Shown: positions 1-6,336, numbered from the stretch's first letter. The stretch is DNA of 8,276 nucleotides from Pseudomonadota bacterium (GCA_023431245.1 JAEYXO010000009.1:1-8276); one strand, 5' to 3'. Notes: generated from the letters alone by a model not told the origin. A program made the numbers and translations.

Positions 1-422
1 GTCTGGCCGGACAGGTCGTGGGTGCGTATCTCGTAACCCCGGTCCCGGTAGAAGCGGTAACGCTCGCGTGCCGATGCGCGATCATCGTCACCGGTGCTGA
101 CGATCTCCGCCAGGCGCCTGTAGCGGCTGAAGGACGCCGGGTGCCGGTCATGCAGGTTGATCAGCAGTTCGTCGTGCAGGTGCAGGTCTCCGCCGCCGTC
201 GATCAGCACCGGGGTGACCGCGGCCAGCGGATCATCGGGAGCGCAGTGCGGCAGGAAGCCGGTGGCCGGAACCGCCCACAGCATGCGGTCGAGTTTCCCC
301 GCCAGTTCGCGGTCCGGACAATAGACGGTGACGCGCAGGCCCTGGCTGCGTGCCTTGGCGACCAGCCTGCACGCGGTATGCAGGCGGTCGGCGGCCTGGG
401 TGTAGAAATCGATCTGCGTCAT
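1..422 (-). CDS. holC: DNA polymerase III chi subunit (3' end cut by window)
   Basis: Chi is the accessory clamp-loader subunit that, with psi, links the replicative polymerase holoenzyme to single-stranded-DNA-binding protein. Translation from the ATG at 422 gives 140 residues without a stop before the window edge. The family is about 140-150 residues long, so only the last few are missing. Recognisable family segments are the opening MTQIDFYT, the LWAVPATGFLPHC stretch (about residues 48-60), TPVLID (about 70-75), HDELLINL (about 83-90), FSRYRRLAEIV, and FYRDRGYE near the C-terminus. The start lies 19 bases after the pepA stop on the same strand, so the two are probably co-transcribed. No clear Shine-Dalgarno sequence precedes it, only a GC-rich stretch, and translation may rely on coupling to pepA. 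The pepA-holC order is common in beta- and gammaproteobacteria. Confidence 0.93.
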   Translation of the reverse strand, partial: MTQIDFYTQAADRLHTACRLVAKARSQGLRVTVYCPDRELAGKLDRMLWAVPATGFLPHCAPDDPLAAVTPVLIDGGGDLHLHDELLINLHDRHPASFSRYRRLAEIVSTGDDDRASARERYRFYRDRGYEIRTHDLSGQ

Positions 423-441
423 CGCGGGCGGCCGCGGCCGT

Positions 442-1935
442 TCAGCGCTTGCCGGCGCGGGCGATCAGGAACTGCGTCAGCAGGGGCACCGGGCGCCCGG
501 TGGAACCCTTGTCCTTGCCGGATTTCCAGGCGGTGCCGGCGACGTCAAGGTGCGCCCATTTGTACTTCTTCGTGAACCGCGACAGGAAGCAGGCGGCGGT
601 CACCGCACCGGCGGGGCGGCCGCCGATGTTGGCGAAATCGGCGAAATTGCTGTTCAGCTGCTCCTGGTATTCGTCATGCAGCGGCAGTTGCCAGGCGCGG
701 TCGCCGGCCGACTCGCCGGCCGCGAGCACTTCGCGCGCCAGCGCATCGTCGTTGGCGAACAATCCGCTGACGACATGACCCAGCGCGATCACGCAGGCTC
801 CGGTCAGGGTCGCGATGTCGATCACGGCGGCGGGTTCGTAGCGCTCGGCATAGGTCAGCGCGTCGCAGAGGATCAGCCGGCCCTCGGCGTCGGTGTTGAG
901 GATTTCCACGGTCTGGCCGGACATGCTGGTGACGATGTCGCCGGGCTTGGTGGCACGGCCTCCGGGCATGTTTTCGGTGGCCGGGATGATGCCGATCACA
1001 TTGACCGGCAGTTTCATCTCGGCAACGGCCTTCAGCGTGCCGAGCACGCTGCCGGCACCGCTCATGTCGAATTTCATCTCGTCCATTTCCGGCGCCGGCT
1101 TCAGCGAGATGCCGCCGGTGTCGAAGGTGACGCCCTTGCCGACCAGCACGACCGGCTTCCCGGACTTCGGGCCCGCGCGGTACTCGAGCACGATCAGTTT
1201 CGGCGGCTGGCTGCTGCCGGCGGCAACCGACAGCAGGGTGTTCATGCCGAGTTTCGCCATGTCGGCGCGCTCGAGCACCTGGACTTTCATGCGGTAGTGC
1301 TTCGCCAGTTCGCGTGCCCGGTCGGCGAGGTGGGACGGCGTGCAGACATTTCCGGGAAGGTTGCCAAGGTCGCGGGCGAGGCCGATGCCGTGCGCCAGCG
1401 CGAGGCCGCGGGCGAGGCCGCGGGCGGCGACTTTTGCGTCTTTCGGCGACTTGACCGACAGCACCACGCGGCGCAGTGCGGGGGCGTCCTTGGCCGGCTT
1501 GCTTTTCATCTGTTCGAAACGGTACACCGCGACGCGTGCGGCGCAGGCCGCCTGCATCATCCGCCACTCGATGTCACGGCGGCCGGCGGCGAGTTCGGTG
1601 AGGTGCAACTCGGCATCGGTGGTGCCGGTGCCGGCGAGCGCAGCGACCGCCGACGATATTGCGCGTGTGAACTGCTTGTCCCCGAACTCGTCCTGCGGGC
1701 CGAGCCCGACCAGCAGGACCCGGGCACTGGCGAGACCGGGCACATCGTGCAGCAGCAGCGTGCTGCCGATGCGGCCTTCCATGTCGCCGCGTTCCAGCAG
1801 GCGTTTGAGATAACCCTTGGCGGCGCGGTCGAGCACATTCGCGGCATCGCTCGGTTTTCTGCCGGCGTACACGCCGACCACGGTACAGCCGCTCGCATTG
1901 CGGCCCGGTATGAGGGGTTTTATGCTAAATTCCAC
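442..1935 (-). CDS. pepA: Leucyl aminopeptidase (cytosol aminopeptidase, M17 family)
   Basis: A 497-residue zinc/manganese-dependent aminopeptidase that removes N-terminal residues from peptides in the cytoplasm. The length matches the family (E. coli PepA 503). The variable N-terminal domain covers about residues 1-160 and the catalytic M17 domain about 180-490. Metal ligands by family alignment are K267 and D272 (in VGKGVTFDTGG), D290 (KFDMSGA), and D349 and E351 (NTDAEGRL signature, 347-354). Catalytic K279 (SLKP) and R353 are present, so the enzyme should be active. E. coli PepA also binds DNA, in Xer recombination and carAB control; whether this one does cannot be read here. The start is GTG at 1935, supported by AGGAG seven bases upstream. 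It heads a likely pepA-holC operon and is divergent from lptF. Residues about 170-178 contain a short ARGL duplication encoded by a tandem 12-base repeat. Confidence 0.97.
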   Translation of the reverse strand: MEFSIKPLIPGRNASGCTVVGVYAGRKPSDAANVLDRAAKGYLKRLLERGDMEGRIGSTLLLHDVPGLASARVLLVGLGPQDEFGDKQFTRAISSAVAALAGTGTTDAELHLTELAAGRRDIEWRMMQAACAARVAVYRFEQMKSKPAKDAPALRRVVLSVKSPKDAKVAARGLARGLALAHGIGLARDLGNLPGNVCTPSHLADRARELAKHYRMKVQVLERADMAKLGMNTLLSVAAGSSQPPKLIVLEYRAGPKSGKPVVLVGKGVTFDTGGISLKPAPEMDEMKFDMSGAGSVLGTLKAVAEMKLPVNVIGIIPATENMPGGRATKPGDIVTSMSGQTVEILNTDAEGRLILCDALTYAERYEPAAVIDIATLTGACVIALGHVVSGLFANDDALAREVLAAGESAGDRAWQLPLHDEYQEQLNSNFADFANIGGRPAGAVTAACFLSRFTKKYKWAHLDVAGTAWKSGKDKGSTGRPVPLLTQFLIARAGKR

Positions 1936-1942
1936 GCGTCAA

Positions 1943-1947
1943 CTCCT
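1943..1947 (-). promoter_or_regulatory. Ribosome binding site of pepA
   Basis: On the minus strand AGGAG stands seven bases before GTG at 1935. It is the best Shine-Dalgarno match in the window and decides in favour of the GTG start. Confidence 0.8.
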
Positions 1948-1962
1948 GTAAGCATTGCGGGC

Positions 1963-1991
1963 TTGTCAGTTAACAGTCTGATCAGTCTGAT
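1963..1991 (+). promoter_or_regulatory. Candidate sigma-70 promoter for lptF-lptG
   Basis: TTGTCA (1963-1968, 5 of 6 match to the -35 consensus) is followed after 17 bases by TCTGAT (1986-1991, 4 of 6 match to the -10 consensus). Use of this site would give a leader of about 140 bases before lptF. It overlaps the CAGTCTGAT tandem repeat. This is a match by eye only. I saw no convincing promoter for pepA on the other strand of this 200-base divergent region. Confidence 0.35.
1974..1991. repeat. Perfect tandem 9-mer CAGTCTGAT x2
   Basis: Two adjoining copies (1974-1982 and 1983-1991) lie in the pepA/lptF divergent control region. The junction forms the palindrome CTGATCAG (1978-1985), and another palindrome, GTTAAC, lies just upstream (1969-1974). 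The position makes a regulator-binding site possible, but two copies may be chance. Confidence 0.5.
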
Positions 1992-2135
1992 GGATGGTCG
2001 CAGCAGTGCGGATCCGGCGGTCATGCCTGCGCTGGTGCCCGGCGCGGTGACCGGCGTGCAGGCTGGGCAACACACCGGCGTACGACATCGTTGATTGATT
2101 ATCTGCGCGTTCCCCTCAAAAAGCAAAATGCCGGG

Positions 2136-3215
2136 ATGATTTTCCGCCAGGCCTTGCTCCGCGAACTGGCGACCTCGGCCACCGCGATTTTCCTCGTGCT
2201 GCTGGGGATATCCGTCACCACCCAGCTGGTGCGCCTTCTCGGGCAGGCTGCCAGCGGGATGATCACCTCGACCGGTGTTGTCGCGCTGCTCGGGTTCACC
2301 CTCGTCGGCTATCTGCCGATCCTGCTTTCGGTGACGCTGTTCATCGCGGTGCTGATGACGCTCACGCGCAGTTACCGTGATTCGGAAATGGTGGTGTGGT
2401 TCTCCTGCGGACAGGGGCTGTCGCGCTGGATCGGCCCGGTGCTGGCGTTCGCCGCCCCCCTGGTGCTGACCATCGGACTGCTGTCCCTGCTGCTGGCCCC
2501 CTGGGCGGTCGAGCGGGCCGAGGAATTCCGCCGGCAGATGGACAGCCGCGATGACGTGGCCCAGGTCACCCCGGGCGTGTTTCACGAATCGCGGCGGGCC
2601 GACCGGGTTTACCTGGTCGAAGAGATTCCCGGCAAGAGCAACCTGGTGGCCAACGTGTTTGTCAGTTCCACCCAGAACGGCAAGGAGGGCGTGATGGTCG
2701 CGCAGAGCGGGTTCCAGGAAACCGCCCCCAATGGCGACCGTTTCCTGGTGCTGCTGAACGGCAGGCGTTACGAGGGCGAGCCCGGATCACCTGAATACAG
2801 GATCTTCGAATTCGGGCGTTACGCGATGCGCATCGAGTCGGGGGAGGCCGTGGCGAGGGCGCCCACCACCAAGACGCTGTCGACGCTGGACCTGCTGCGT
2901 GATCCGGTGCCGCGCAACCTGGGGGAGCTGTCCTGGCGCATCGGCCTGCCGGCGAGCGCGCTGTTGCTGAGCCTGCTTGCGATCCCGCTGTCCTTCGTCA
3001 ATCCCCGCGCCGGCCGTTCGATGAACATCGTGCTGGCGATACTGGCTTACATGGTCTACAGCAACCTGCTGTCGATCATGCAGGCGTCCATCGCCCAGTC
3101 CAGGGTGGACGTGGTCACCGGCATGTGGGGCGTGCATGCCGCGATGCTGCTGCTCCTGCTGGGCATGTTCTACCGGCGGCTTACGGTATTCTCGCTGTGG
3201 CGGTTTTTCCGGTGA
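2136..3215 (+). CDS. lptF: LPS export ABC transporter permease LptF
   Basis: LptF pairs with LptG in the inner membrane. Driven by the LptB ATPase, the LptB2FG complex extracts lipopolysaccharide from the membrane and passes it to LptC/LptA. The 359-residue protein (E. coli 366) has the YjgP/YjgQ layout: three N-terminal membrane helices (about 15-35, 47-73, 98-121), a periplasmic beta-rich domain (about 125-260) and three C-terminal helices (about 270-287, 296-317, 328-346). The segment TRSYRDSEMVVWFSCG (about 77-92), where the cytoplasmic coupling helix of this family lies, closely resembles betaproteobacterial LptF. The frame is open back to a TTG at 2091, but ATG at 2136 gives the family N-terminus MIFRQALLREL. 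The extra 15 residues have no support and no ribosome binding site. The Shine-Dalgarno before 2136 is also weak. The 3' end overlaps lptG by 4 bases. Confidence 0.95.
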   Translation: MIFRQALLRELATSATAIFLVLLGISVTTQLVRLLGQAASGMITSTGVVALLGFTLVGYLPILLSVTLFIAVLMTLTRSYRDSEMVVWFSCGQGLSRWIGPVLAFAAPLVLTIGLLSLLLAPWAVERAEEFRRQMDSRDDVAQVTPGVFHESRRADRVYLVEEIPGKSNLVANVFVSSTQNGKEGVMVAQSGFQETAPNGDRFLVLLNGRRYEGEPGSPEYRIFEFGRYAMRIESGEAVARAPTTKTLSTLDLLRDPVPRNLGELSWRIGLPASALLLSLLAIPLSFVNPRAGRSMNIVLAILAYMVYSNLLSIMQASIAQSRVDVVTGMWGVHAAMLLLLLGMFYRRLTVFSLWRFFR

Positions 3216-4285
3216 GGATCCTCCGCAATTACATCGCGCGGGAGATTGCGGCTTCAACCCTGCTCGTTTTTGTCGCGCTGCTGCTGCTGTTCGCGTTTTT
3301 TGACCTGGTCGAGCAGATGAAGGATCTGGGCCGGGGTGCCTACCAGTTGCGGCACATCCTGCTCCATGTCCTGCTCTCGGCGCCCAACCATGTTTACGAA
3401 CTGTTTCCGATCGCGGCGCTGATCGGCACATTGTTTGCGGTCGCGCAGTTCGTTGCCAGTTCGGAATACACCGTGATGCGCGCTTCGGGCGTTTCGCTGG
3501 CGCGGATGACCGGGGTTCTGGCGCTGGTTGGCGCGGCCTTCGGTGCGGCGACGTTTGTCGTCGGCGAATTCCTGGCACCGCCTGCTGAACAGTTCGCGCA
3601 GCGCCTGCGTTCGCAGGCCATCGCCGGCATCGTGGCGCAGGAGTTCCGCTCCGGCCTGTGGGTCAAGGACGGCACCGCATTCATCAACGTGGCCGAAGTC
3701 ACGCCATCGGCATCGCTGAAGGGTTTGCGCATTTACGAGTTCGATGACAAATACCGCTTGCGCAGCCTGCGCCACGCCGCGGGCGCGGAATACCTCGGGC
3801 AGAACCGCTGGCAGCTGCAGGATGTCGCGGAGACGGTTTTCGAGGGCATGAGCACCAGAGTCAGCCGCAGCGAAAGCATGGGCTGGCAGTCGGTGCTGGA
3901 ACCGGCGCTGCTCAGCGTGCTGCTGGTGAAGCCGGAAAAGATGTCGGCATGGAGCCTGTACTCATATTCCCAGCACCTGAAGGAAAACCGGCAGAAGGCG
4001 CTGCGTTACGAAATCGCCCTGTGGGGCAAGCTGCTTTATCCGGTGGCGGTGCTGGTGATGATGATCCTTGCGCTGCCCTTTGCCTATTTCCAGAACCGCC
4101 AGGGCGGGGTCGGCGCAAAAATATTTGCCGGCATCATGCTCGGCCTCGGATTCCATTTCCTCAACCGCCTGTTCGGGCATCTGGGCCTGCTCAATGACTG
4201 GCCGCCGCTGGCCAGCGCGGCCGGTCCCATGCTGCTGTTCATGACCATCGCGGTGGCGATGATGTGGTGGCAGGAGCGCCGTTGA
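3212..4285 (+). CDS. lptG: LPS export ABC transporter permease LptG
   Basis: LptG is the second membrane subunit of the lipopolysaccharide exporter and works as a heterodimer with LptF. The frame stays open upstream to 3125 inside lptF, but GTG at 3212 gives 357 residues (E. coli 360) beginning with the family-typical RILRNYIAREI. It overlaps the lptF stop in a GTGA arrangement, which argues for translational coupling; no separate Shine-Dalgarno is evident. Visible parts are an N-terminal helix (about 13-31), helices at about 60-80 and 100-121, the coupling segment EYTVMRASGVSLARM (about 85-99), a periplasmic domain (about 125-265), and C-terminal helices (about 273-291, 300-320, 333-352) with the conserved run YEIALWGKLLYPVAVLVMMI. 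Only 6 bases separate its stop from that of the convergent RDD gene. Confidence 0.95.
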   Translation: MRILRNYIAREIAASTLLVFVALLLLFAFFDLVEQMKDLGRGAYQLRHILLHVLLSAPNHVYELFPIAALIGTLFAVAQFVASSEYTVMRASGVSLARMTGVLALVGAAFGAATFVVGEFLAPPAEQFAQRLRSQAIAGIVAQEFRSGLWVKDGTAFINVAEVTPSASLKGLRIYEFDDKYRLRSLRHAAGAEYLGQNRWQLQDVAETVFEGMSTRVSRSESMGWQSVLEPALLSVLLVKPEKMSAWSLYSYSQHLKENRQKALRYEIALWGKLLYPVAVLVMMILALPFAYFQNRQGGVGAKIFAGIMLGLGFHFLNRLFGHLGLLNDWPPLASAAGPMLLFMTIAVAMMWWQERR

Positions 4286-4291
4286 GCGGAT

Positions 4292-4711
4292 TCAGCCGGC
4301 GGTGACGAGCCGCGTTCCGGCGAGCCGGTCATGCAGGAACTGCTTTTCCCGGTCCACCAGTGCCCATAGGACCGTGATTCCAAAGAGTCCGTAGCAGGGG
4401 ACACTGAGAACGGCGCGCAGCAGCGCGCGTGCGACAGGCACGCGTTCACCGTCCACGGTCTCCAGCCGGATTTTCCAGGTCTTCATCGGCAGGGTCTGCC
4501 CGCGCCCCTGCCATTGCCAGGCAAAATAGCCCAGGCAGGCGCTGCTTACGGTCAGCTGCGTGAGGGCACGCGGATGGGCAAATCCCGTGGCGTGTGCCAG
4601 TGCCGTGGCGACACCCGCGGCCAGCAGGACCACAGCGGTCAGTAACAGCAGTTCGTAGACCAGGCTCAGCAGGCGCCTGCCGACGCCGGGAACAACCGGG
4701 GCAGGGGACAC
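4292..4711 (-). CDS. RDD-family integral membrane protein
   Basis: A 139-residue membrane protein with the RDD-domain pattern: an N-terminal RR (12-13) entering helix 1 (about 16-38), helix 2 (about 50-67), the cytoplasmic motif GRGQTLPMKTWKIRL (about 69-82), then ARALLRA leading into helix 3 (about 97-118), and a closing KQFLHDRLAGTRLV (about 123-136). The first Asp that names the family is Glu here (VYE, residue 20). From memory this is also usual in betaproteobacterial members. Its molecular role is unknown; RDD proteins have been proposed as transporters or membrane accessory factors. The GTG start at 4711 shares one base with the DUF3106 stop (TAGTG), so it is the last gene of the sigma-factor operon. 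No intrinsic terminator is visible after its stop. Confidence 0.85.
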   Translation of the reverse strand: MSPAPVVPGVGRRLLSLVYELLLLTAVVLLAAGVATALAHATGFAHPRALTQLTVSSACLGYFAWQWQGRGQTLPMKTWKIRLETVDGERVPVARALLRAVLSVPCYGLFGITVLWALVDREKQFLHDRLAGTRLVTAG

Positions 4712-5175
4712 TAGCGCTGTTCCGCCGGGGCGCCGGCCGGAGGCAGTGGGTCACCGACAGCCGGGTCGAACTGTGTTTCGGGCTGGGCCAGGGATTTGCG
4801 ATAGGCCTGCCATTGCCTGGACATCTCCCGGCGCTGTTGCGTGGGCAGCTTCTTGAAGCCTTTGTAGCGCTCCCGCGCCTGTTGCCGCTGTTCCGGCGTC
4901 AGGGCGGCCCAGTCCTGCATGCGTTTCTGCAGGCGCTGCTGTTCTGCGGGCTTCATTTTCGGATAACGGTCGGCAATCGCCACCCATCTTTTGCGCCGGG
5001 CGGAATCCATGCTGTTCCATTCTGGGGCGAGCGGCGCCAAGACCTGCTGCTGAGCCGCTGACAGTTCCGTCCAGGCCGGACGGACGGGTTTAACGGATGG
5101 TTTGGCGGGTTGTGCGGCAGCGGCTGAAAGCGCGATGCATAACCAGACGATCAGCGCGGCTGCCGTTTTAGCCAT
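4711..5175 (-). CDS. DUF3106 family exported protein
   Basis: A 154-residue protein of unknown function. The frame is open far upstream, but ATG at 5175 is chosen because it begins a signal peptide: a Lys-containing start, then a hydrophobic core at about residues 5-17, with predicted cleavage near SAAAA-Q (21/22). It is preceded by AAGGG at suitable distance. The mature part is helical, very rich in Gln, Arg and Lys, and made of degenerate repeats of about 20-30 residues: WTELSAAQQQVLAPL (about 35-49), KMKPAEQQRLQKRMQDWAAL (about 73-92), LTPEQRQQARERYKGFKKL (about 92-110), then PTQQRREMSRQWQAY. The LTPEQR-type motif recalls LTxxQ motifs of periplasmic CpxP/Spy-type sensors and chaperones. 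That likeness is my inference and may only reflect helical composition. The C-terminal tail is Pro-rich. Its start overlaps the DUF3619 gene by 25 bases. Confidence 0.85.
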   Translation of the reverse strand: MAKTAAALIVWLCIALSAAAAQPAKPSVKPVRPAWTELSAAQQQVLAPLAPEWNSMDSARRKRWVAIADRYPKMKPAEQQRLQKRMQDWAALTPEQRQQARERYKGFKKLPTQQRREMSRQWQAYRKSLAQPETQFDPAVGDPLPPAGAPAEQR

Positions 5176-5534
5176 GTATCGAAGCCCTTGTCGAGATAGG
5201 CGTCGATGGGGAGATCGTCGGTCAGCAGGCGCACGTCGAGATCGGCCAGTTCGTTGCCCGAACCATTGCCGGTTTGCCAGTAAACGATGCCCATCAGGCC
5301 CAAAAGCAGCACTGCCATCGGCAGCAGGTAGCGCACACCGGTCGTCCATCCGCCGATGCGGCCTGCCCACTGGCCGGCCCAGGCCGGTGCCCATGCCGGC
5401 GCACTGCGCTTGCCAGCCAACGCCCGTTCGCGGGCGGCGGCCAGCTGCGCCACGGTACCGCGATCGAGATCGCGGGCACCCTGATCGAGTGCCAGGGCGA
5501 TTTTTCGCGCGAATTCGTGTTCCCGGGCATTCAT
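5151..5534 (-). CDS. DUF3619 family single-pass membrane protein, possible anti-sigma factor
   Basis: A 127-residue protein. Residues 1-67 are hydrophilic and helical (MNAREHEFARKIALALD, then an Arg/Ala-rich stretch). One membrane helix lies at about 68-86 (YLLPMAVLLLGLMGIVYW). The C-terminal part ends in the conserved signature DVRLLTDDLPIDAYLDKGFD (100-119). Basic residues before the helix suggest an N-in, C-out topology. Its ATG overlaps the sigma factor stop in an ATGA arrangement, so expression is coupled to the sigma factor. Position, overlap and topology match membrane anti-sigma factors, but there is no zinc-binding HxxxCxxC motif and I know of no functional proof for this family. Assignment to DUF3619 is firm; the anti-sigma role is inferred. 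Confidence 0.85.
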   Translation of the reverse strand: MNAREHEFARKIALALDQGARDLDRGTVAQLAAARERALAGKRSAPAWAPAWAGQWAGRIGGWTTGVRYLLPMAVLLLGLMGIVYWQTGNGSGNELADLDVRLLTDDLPIDAYLDKGFDTWLKRQPR

Positions 5535-6166
5535 AGCTCAATTCCCTGTTTTTTGAGCAGCAGCGCCAAAGCATGCGTCGCCCGGGAGCAGTGCGTTTTC
5601 ACGCTGCCCTCCGAACATCCCATGGCCTTTGCGGCTTCAGCGACATCAAGTTCCTCCCAGTAACGCAGCATGAAGGCCTGACGTTGACGCAGCGGCAGGG
5701 TTGCAATCGCTTTCTCAATGATATCAAGGACCTGCTTCTGTTCCAGCTGTTCCGCAGGGCGGCTGGAAATCTTTGAATTTTCATCGATTTCCAGGGTGTC
5801 CAGGGGATCATGGTCCTCGTCACTGTCCGCGCCGAACAGGTTGCTCAGCGGCATGACCCACGCTGAACGCACTTTCTGGCGCCGGAAGAAGTCCCGGATG
5901 GCATTCTGCAGGATGCGCTGAAAAAGCATCGGCAGTTCCTCCGGAGGGCGGCCCGCGTAGTTTTCGGCCAGCTTCATCATGGCTTCCTGCACGATGTCCA
6001 GGGCGAGATGCTCATCACGCACGGAAAACAGCGTTTGTTTGAACGCCCGGCGTTCGACTTCGGCCAGAAAAGCCGCGAGTTCTTTGTTTGTGGCCAGTGG
6101 TTTAGCCTTTTTTATGCGGGCGCTGCGGGAGGTGCTGGACCGGCGGGTGCCCGGAGTTGGCGGCAT
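5531..6166 (-). CDS. RNA polymerase sigma factor, sigma-70 family (ECF-like)
   Basis: A 211-residue protein from the longest frame, about 188 from the internal start discussed here. It has the two-domain group-4 layout. Region 2 is at about residues 33-100, with VRDEHLALDIVQEAMMKLAE for core binding and ILQNAIRDFFRRQKVR for -10 recognition. An acidic linker (about 112-140) follows, then region 4 (about 145-205) with helix-turn-helix LDVAEAAKAMGCSEGSVKTH, which reads the -35 element. It should redirect RNA polymerase to a small regulon; the targets are unknown. The start is uncertain. ATG at 6166 has no Shine-Dalgarno, adds a Ser/Arg/Pro-rich stretch not typical of homologues, and overlaps a possible -10 box. 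The family N-terminus, as I recall it, (ATNKEL) begins at codon 24, which is CTG (6097), with AAAAGG about 8 bases upstream. It heads the operon with DUF3619, DUF3106 and RDD genes. Confidence 0.9.
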   Translation of the reverse strand: MPPTPGTRRSSTSRSARIKKAKPLATNKELAAFLAEVERRAFKQTLFSVRDEHLALDIVQEAMMKLAENYAGRPPEELPMLFQRILQNAIRDFFRRQKVRSAWVMPLSNLFGADSDEDHDPLDTLEIDENSKISSRPAEQLEQKQVLDIIEKAIATLPLRQRQAFMLRYWEELDVAEAAKAMGCSEGSVKTHCSRATHALALLLKKQGIEL

Positions 6167-6192
6167 ATTAACAAAACGCGCCGGCGAGGCAA
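6165..6192 (-). promoter_or_regulatory. Candidate promoter of the sigma-factor operon
   Basis: On the minus strand TTGCCT (6192-6187) is followed after 16 bases by TAATAT (6170-6165), each matching 4 of 6 consensus positions. It overlaps the ATG at 6166. If it is used, transcription would begin near 6158, downstream of that ATG, and translation would have to start further in. The match is by eye only. Confidence 0.3.
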
Positions 6193-6208
6193 GTTGCCCC
6201 GAATATCG

Positions 6209-6237
6209 TTGAAAACGTTTGTATCCTGCTGTTTAAA
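6209..6237 (+). promoter_or_regulatory. Candidate sigma-70 promoter for ilvI-ilvH
   Basis: TTGAAA (6209-6214, 5 of 6 match) is followed after 17 bases by TTTAAA (6232-6237, 4 of 6 match). Transcription would start near 6244-6245 and give a leader of about 95 bases holding the hairpins and short ORF described below. The palindrome AAACGTTT (6213-6220) overlaps the -35 region and could be an operator. Confidence 0.4.
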
Positions 6238-6251
6238 GGGATATTTGCTTG

Positions 6252-6272
6252 ACCGGGGGGGCTCCGCCCGGT
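6252..6272 (+). promoter_or_regulatory. Hairpin in ilvI leader just before the upstream ORF
   Basis: ACCGGG (6252-6257) pairs with CCCGGT (6267-6272) around a 9-base loop. It ends one base before the ATG of the short ORF at 6274 and could hide its ribosome entry site. It is not followed by a T run, so it is not an intrinsic terminator. Confidence 0.5.
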
Positions 6273-6273
6273 A

Positions 6274-6336
6274 ATGTTTCGGGTTTCCTTCTCGCCGGAA
6301 GCCCGCACCCAGCGCCTGGGCGCTCGCGGGCCCTAA
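6274..6336 (+). CDS. Putative 20-codon upstream ORF (leader peptide) of ilvI
   Basis: ATG at 6274 opens a frame of 20 codons (begins MFRVSFSPEAR, ends LGARGP) closed by TAA at 6334-6336, three bases before the ilvI ATG. It spans both alternative stems of the leader. Unlike classical attenuation leaders it is not rich in Ile, Val or Leu (one Val, one Leu). It has no good Shine-Dalgarno; a G run at 6255-6260 sits rather far upstream and within a hairpin. Translation through it would deliver ribosomes to ilvI, which lacks a clear binding site of its own. It may be a real coupling or control peptide, or a chance frame. Confidence 0.35.
   Translation: MFRVSFSPEARTQRLGARGP
6280..6331 (+). promoter_or_regulatory. 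Mutually exclusive hairpins in the ilvI leader (candidate RNA switch)
   Basis: Two stems compete for one segment. Stem A pairs CGGGTTTCC (6280-6288) with GGAAGCCCG (6297-6305): nine pairs including one G-U, with an 8-base loop. Stem B pairs GCCCGC (6301-6306) with GCGGGC (6326-6331) and encloses a perfect inner stem AGCGCC/GGCGCT (6311-6316, 6319-6324) with a 2-base gap. Because 6301-6305 is used by both, A and B cannot form together. Stem B ends 8 bases before the ilvI ATG and covers the only weakly Shine-Dalgarno-like bases there (GCGGG, 6326-6330), so the B form should reduce initiation and the A form should release it. The pairing is seen directly; the control role is inferred. Confidence 0.55.

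Noticed and set aside
550..2094. 514-residue open frame on the plus strand opposite pepA
   Set aside because: It is antisense to a well supported pepA, its translation is low-complexity and matches no family I know, and long antisense frames are expected in GC-rich coding DNA.
2091..2135. N-terminal extension of lptF from TTG at 2091
   Set aside because: No ribosome binding site, and the family N-terminus fits ATG at 2136.
5176..5574. Upstream extension of the DUF3106 frame
   Set aside because: It runs antisense-free but out of frame through DUF3619, and a signal peptide begins exactly at ATG 5175.
6209..6274. TTG-started 21-codon frame ending in TAATG over the start of the short ORF
   Set aside because: The TTG coincides with the best -35 box for ilvI, so it would lie upstream of the RNA start. 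It has no Shine-Dalgarno, and the peptide is not rich in branched-chain residues.
6301..6331. Intrinsic terminator ahead of ilvI
   Set aside because: The stem is strong but is followed by CCTAAATC rather than a T run, so a role in translation control fits better.
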